Below, one piece after another: positions 61,568-64,000 of a DNA stretch of 64,000 bases. The DNA lies in NCBI RefSeq assembly GCF_001940455.1, contig NZ_MKQR01000002.1:1-64000 (forward strand). Direction: 5' to 3'. The stretch is from Actinokineospora bangkokensis. Its GTDB lineage: Bacteria; Actinomycetota; Actinomycetes; Mycobacteriales; Pseudonocardiaceae. The translations under genes were made by a program, and so were the position numbers. Each line of letters starts with the position of its first letter. Position 1 is the first letter of the stretch. Under the pieces are notes generated by a model. It saw nothing but the letters and a program-made list of their open reading frames with translations, made no database searches and had not been told where the DNA came from.

Positions 61568-63538
61568 GTGAGCGCCGAGTCCGTTTTCCCCCAGCTTGAG
61601 CCCCTGCTGCCCCGGGTGTCCAAGCCGGTCCAGTACGTCGGCGGTGAGCTGAACGCCACCACCAAGGACTGGGACGGTGCCGCCGTGCGGTGGGCGCTGA
61701 TGTACCCCGACGCCTACGAGGTCGGGCTGCCCAACCAGGGCGTCATGATCCTCTACGAGGTGCTCAACGAGATGCCCGACGTCCTGGCCGAGCGCACCTA
61801 CGCGGTGTGGCCGGACCTGGAGGCGTTGATGCGCGAGCACGGCGTCCCGCAGTTCACCGTCGACGGGCACCGCCCGGTCGGCGCGTTCGACGTGCTGGGC
61901 GTCAGCTTCTCCACCGAGCTGGGGTACACCAACCTGCTCAACGCCCTGGACCTCGCGGGCATCCCGCTGCACGCCGCCGACCGCACCGAGGACCACCCGA
62001 TCGTGCTGGCGGGCGGGCACGCGGCGTTCAACCCCGAGCCGATCGCGGACTTCCTCGACGCCGCGGTGCTCGGCGACGGCGAGGAGGCCGTCGGCGAGAT
62101 CACCGACATCATCCGCCGGTGGAAGGCCGAGGGCCGCCCCGGCGGCCGCGACGAGGTGCTGACCAGGCTGGCCGAGACCGGCGGGGTCTACATCCCCCGG
62201 TTCTACGACGTCACCTACCGCGCCGACGGCCACATCGAGCGGTATGCGCCCAACCGCGACCGGGTGCCCGCCACCGTCGCCAAGCGCACCACCATGGACC
62301 TCGACGCTTGGCCCTACCCCAAGCAGCCGCTGGTCCCGCTGGCCGAGAGCGTGCACGAGCGGATGAGCGTGGAGATCTTCCGCGGCTGCACCCGCGGCTG
62401 CCGGTTCTGCCAGGCGGGCATGATCACCCGCCCGGTGCGCGAGCGCTCCATCGACGGCATCGGCGCGATGATCCAGACCGGCCTGGAGAACTCCGGCTTC
62501 GAGGAGGTCGGCCTGCTCTCGCTCTCCAGCGCCGACCACTCCGAGATCGGGGAGCTGACCAAGCAGCTCGCCGACCGCTACGAGGGCACCAACACCGGCC
62601 TGTCGCTGCCCAGCACCCGGGTCGACGCGTTCAACATCGACCTGGCCAACGAGCTGTCCCGCAACGGCCGCCGGTCCGGGCTGACCTTCGCCCCCGAGGG
62701 CGGCAGCGAGCGCATCCGCAAGGTCATCAACAAGATGGTGTCCGAAGAGGACCTGGTGCGCACCGTCTCGGCCGCCTACGCCAACGGCTGGCGGCAGGTG
62801 AAGCTGTACTTCATGTGCGGGCTGCCCACCGAGACCGACGACGACGTGCTCCAGATCGCGGAGATGGCCAAGAACGTCATCCGCGCGGGCCGGGCGGCCA
62901 GCGGCCGCAAGGACATCCGGGCCACCATCTCCATCGGCGGGTTCGTGCCCAAGCCGCACACCCCGTTCCAGTGGGCCGCCCAGTGCGACCCGGACACCGT
63001 CGACGCCCGGCTGCGCAAGCTGCGCGAGGCGGTCAACTCCGACGCCGACCGCAGCCTGGGCCGCAACATCGGCATGCGCTACCACGACGGCAAGCCGTCG
63101 CTGGTCGAGGGCCTGCTCTCGCGCGGCGACCGGCGGGTCGGGCGGGTCATCGAGGCGGTGTGGCGCGACGGCGGCCGCTTCGACGGCTGGAGCGAGCACT
63201 TCTCCTACGAGCGCTGGACCACCGCCGCGGCCGACCAGCTGGAGCCGCTGGGCGTGTCGCTGGCCTGGTTCACCACCCGCGAGCGCACGGAGGAGGAGGT
63301 CCTGCCCTGGGACCACCTCGACTCCGGCCTCGACAAGGAGTGGCTCTGGGACGACTGGCAGGACGCCGTCGACGAGCGCGAGCAGGACGACTGCCGGTGG
63401 ACGCCGTGCTTCGACTGCGGCGTCTGCCCGGCCATGGGCACCGACATCGAGATCGGCCCCACCGGTCGCAAGCTGCTGCCGATCAGCCCGGTCGGCGTCG
63501 GCTCCCCGGTGCGCAACCCGTCGCTGTCGGGGTCGTGA
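61568..63538 (+). CDS. Radical SAM protein with B12-binding-like N-terminus (TIGR03960 family)
   Basis: A 656-residue protein. The N-terminal region (VRWALMYPDAYEVGLPNQGVMILYEVLNEMPDVLAERTYAVWPDL) resembles B12-binding folds. The radical SAM core has CTRGCRFCQAGMITRPVRERS (C-x3-C-x2-C, about residue 274), followed by GLLSLSSADHSEI and GLTFAPEGGSERIRKVINK. The C-terminus ends in a CFDCGVCP cysteine cluster. Actinobacterial members usually precede a DUF2344 gene and rne; the reaction is not known. GTG at 61568 fits a leaderless start. The stop overlaps the GNAT gene by GTGA. Confidence 0.9.
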   Translation: MSAESVFPQLEPLLPRVSKPVQYVGGELNATTKDWDGAAVRWALMYPDAYEVGLPNQGVMILYEVLNEMPDVLAERTYAVWPDLEALMREHGVPQFTVDGHRPVGAFDVLGVSFSTELGYTNLLNALDLAGIPLHAADRTEDHPIVLAGGHAAFNPEPIADFLDAAVLGDGEEAVGEITDIIRRWKAEGRPGGRDEVLTRLAETGGVYIPRFYDVTYRADGHIERYAPNRDRVPATVAKRTTMDLDAWPYPKQPLVPLAESVHERMSVEIFRGCTRGCRFCQAGMITRPVRERSIDGIGAMIQTGLENSGFEEVGLLSLSSADHSEIGELTKQLADRYEGTNTGLSLPSTRVDAFNIDLANELSRNGRRSGLTFAPEGGSERIRKVINKMVSEEDLVRTVSAAYANGWRQVKLYFMCGLPTETDDDVLQIAEMAKNVIRAGRAASGRKDIRATISIGGFVPKPHTPFQWAAQCDPDTVDARLRKLREAVNSDADRSLGRNIGMRYHDGKPSLVEGLLSRGDRRVGRVIEAVWRDGGRFDGWSEHFSYERWTTAAADQLEPLGVSLAWFTTRERTEEEVLPWDHLDSGLDKEWLWDDWQDAVDEREQDDCRWTPCFDCGVCPAMGTDIEIGPTGRKLLPISPVGVGSPVRNPSLSGS

Positions 63539-63984
63539 CCGTCCGGCGGGCCACCGGGGCCGACGTCCCGGTGCTCGCCGCGCTGCGCCGCGCCTGGACC
63601 GAGGAGGACCACGGCGCGGCGCCCGCCGACCCCGGCTTCGAGGACGCCTTCGCCGAGTGGTTCGCCGCCGAGGAGCACCAGCGCGCGTTCTGGCTCGCCT
63701 TCGACGGTGACACCGCCGTCGGGTCGATGAACGTGCTGGAGTTCACCCGCATGCCCCGGCCGGGCCAACCCCCGGGGCGCTGGGGCTACATCGCCAACGT
63801 CTACATCGCACCGCAGCACCGCAACGGCGGGATCGGGTCGCGGATGCTCGCCGCCGCCCTCGCCCACGCCGACGAGCGCGGGTACGTGCGCGTGGTGCTG
63901 GCGCCGACCGAGCGGTCGGTGCCGTTCTACGCCCGCCAGGGCTTCGGCGTGGCCGACTCGCTGCTGCTGCGGCTGCCCGGCTGA
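63535..63984 (+). CDS. GNAT-family N-acetyltransferase
   Basis: A 149-residue GNAT. Strand 1 is VRRATGADVPVLAALRRAW, the substrate face is FWLAFDGDTAVGSMNVLEF, and the acetyl-CoA loop is IAPQHRNGGIGSRMLAAALAHA (Q/RxxGxG/A). FYARQGFGVADSLLLRL closes the fold. It should acetylate an amine or protein N-terminus of unknown identity. GTG at 63535 overlaps the radical SAM stop. The window ends 16 nt after its stop. Confidence 0.88.
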   Translation: MTVRRATGADVPVLAALRRAWTEEDHGAAPADPGFEDAFAEWFAAEEHQRAFWLAFDGDTAVGSMNVLEFTRMPRPGQPPGRWGYIANVYIAPQHRNGGIGSRMLAAALAHADERGYVRVVLAPTERSVPFYARQGFGVADSLLLRLPG

Positions 63985-64000
63985 GGCGTCAGCTGCTGGA

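Overview
The window is very GC-rich, densely packed DNA from an actinomycete. GTG and TTG starts, stop/start overlaps of the GTGA and ATGA type, two clpP genes, a mycoredoxin and the tig-clpP1-clpP2-clpX and valS-folC-DUF4233-ndk blocks all point that way. The deoxysugar genes suggest a natural-product genus, possibly Pseudonocardiaceae; the genus is inference.

Layout. (1) 1-25.5 kb is the right part of a biosynthetic cluster. It holds a dTDP-sugar epimerase, a P450-like glycosyltransferase activator with its DesVII/EryCIII-type glycosyltransferase, an NDP-hexose 2,3-dehydratase and a thiamine-dependent E1 alpha/beta pair. An SNF2 helicase with a SWIM-finger partner follows, then a Gfo/Idh 3-ketoreductase, tailoring oxidoreductases, a SnoaL-like protein, a UvrA-like ABC ATPase with its TetR regulator, Ohr, a beta-lactamase-fold hydrolase, a berberine-bridge-type oxidase, a methyltransferase and a cyclodeaminase/transglutaminase/UbiD/UbiX group. 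Together they suggest a deoxysugar carrying a two-carbon branch on a DNA-active aglycone, with DNA-protection genes alongside; the product itself is inference. (2) 25.5-35.0 kb is accessory: a VanZ-like protein, an unknown membrane protein, a decayed IS5-type transposase, and a 2063-residue secreted RHS protein followed with a 1-nt overlap by a HEAT-like gene (candidate toxin and immunity protein). (3) 35.0-39.9 kb is core: divergent tRNA-Pro and tRNA-Gly genes, then tig, clpP1, clpP2 and clpX. (4) 39.9-49.5 kb is mixed metabolism: a Tat-exported esterase, a CoA-transferase, fdhD, an SDR, an FAD oxidoreductase, a mycoredoxin, a molybdopterin oxidoreductase and a frameshifted membrane-anchored protein. 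(5) 49.8-64 kb holds valS, folC and DUF4233, then an apparent insertion carrying a helix-turn-helix/nucleotidyltransferase pair and a PhoD phosphatase, then ndk, a DrrAB-like exporter, a tyrosine phosphatase, a radical SAM protein and a GNAT acetyltransferase.

The observations most worth a second look are these. A Gly/Ser/Asn linker is encoded in the E1 beta frame directly after the E1 alpha stop. A near-identical AT-rich motif lies before both the SNF2 operon and the UvrA/TetR pair. A serine-hydrolase homologue has Cys in place of the catalytic Ser. The RHS/HEAT pair may be an undescribed toxin-immunity set. A toxin-antitoxin-like operon has a perfect palindromic operator and an in-frame TGA. 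Many genes show a -10 box 5-7 nt before the start codon, which suggests leaderless transcripts.
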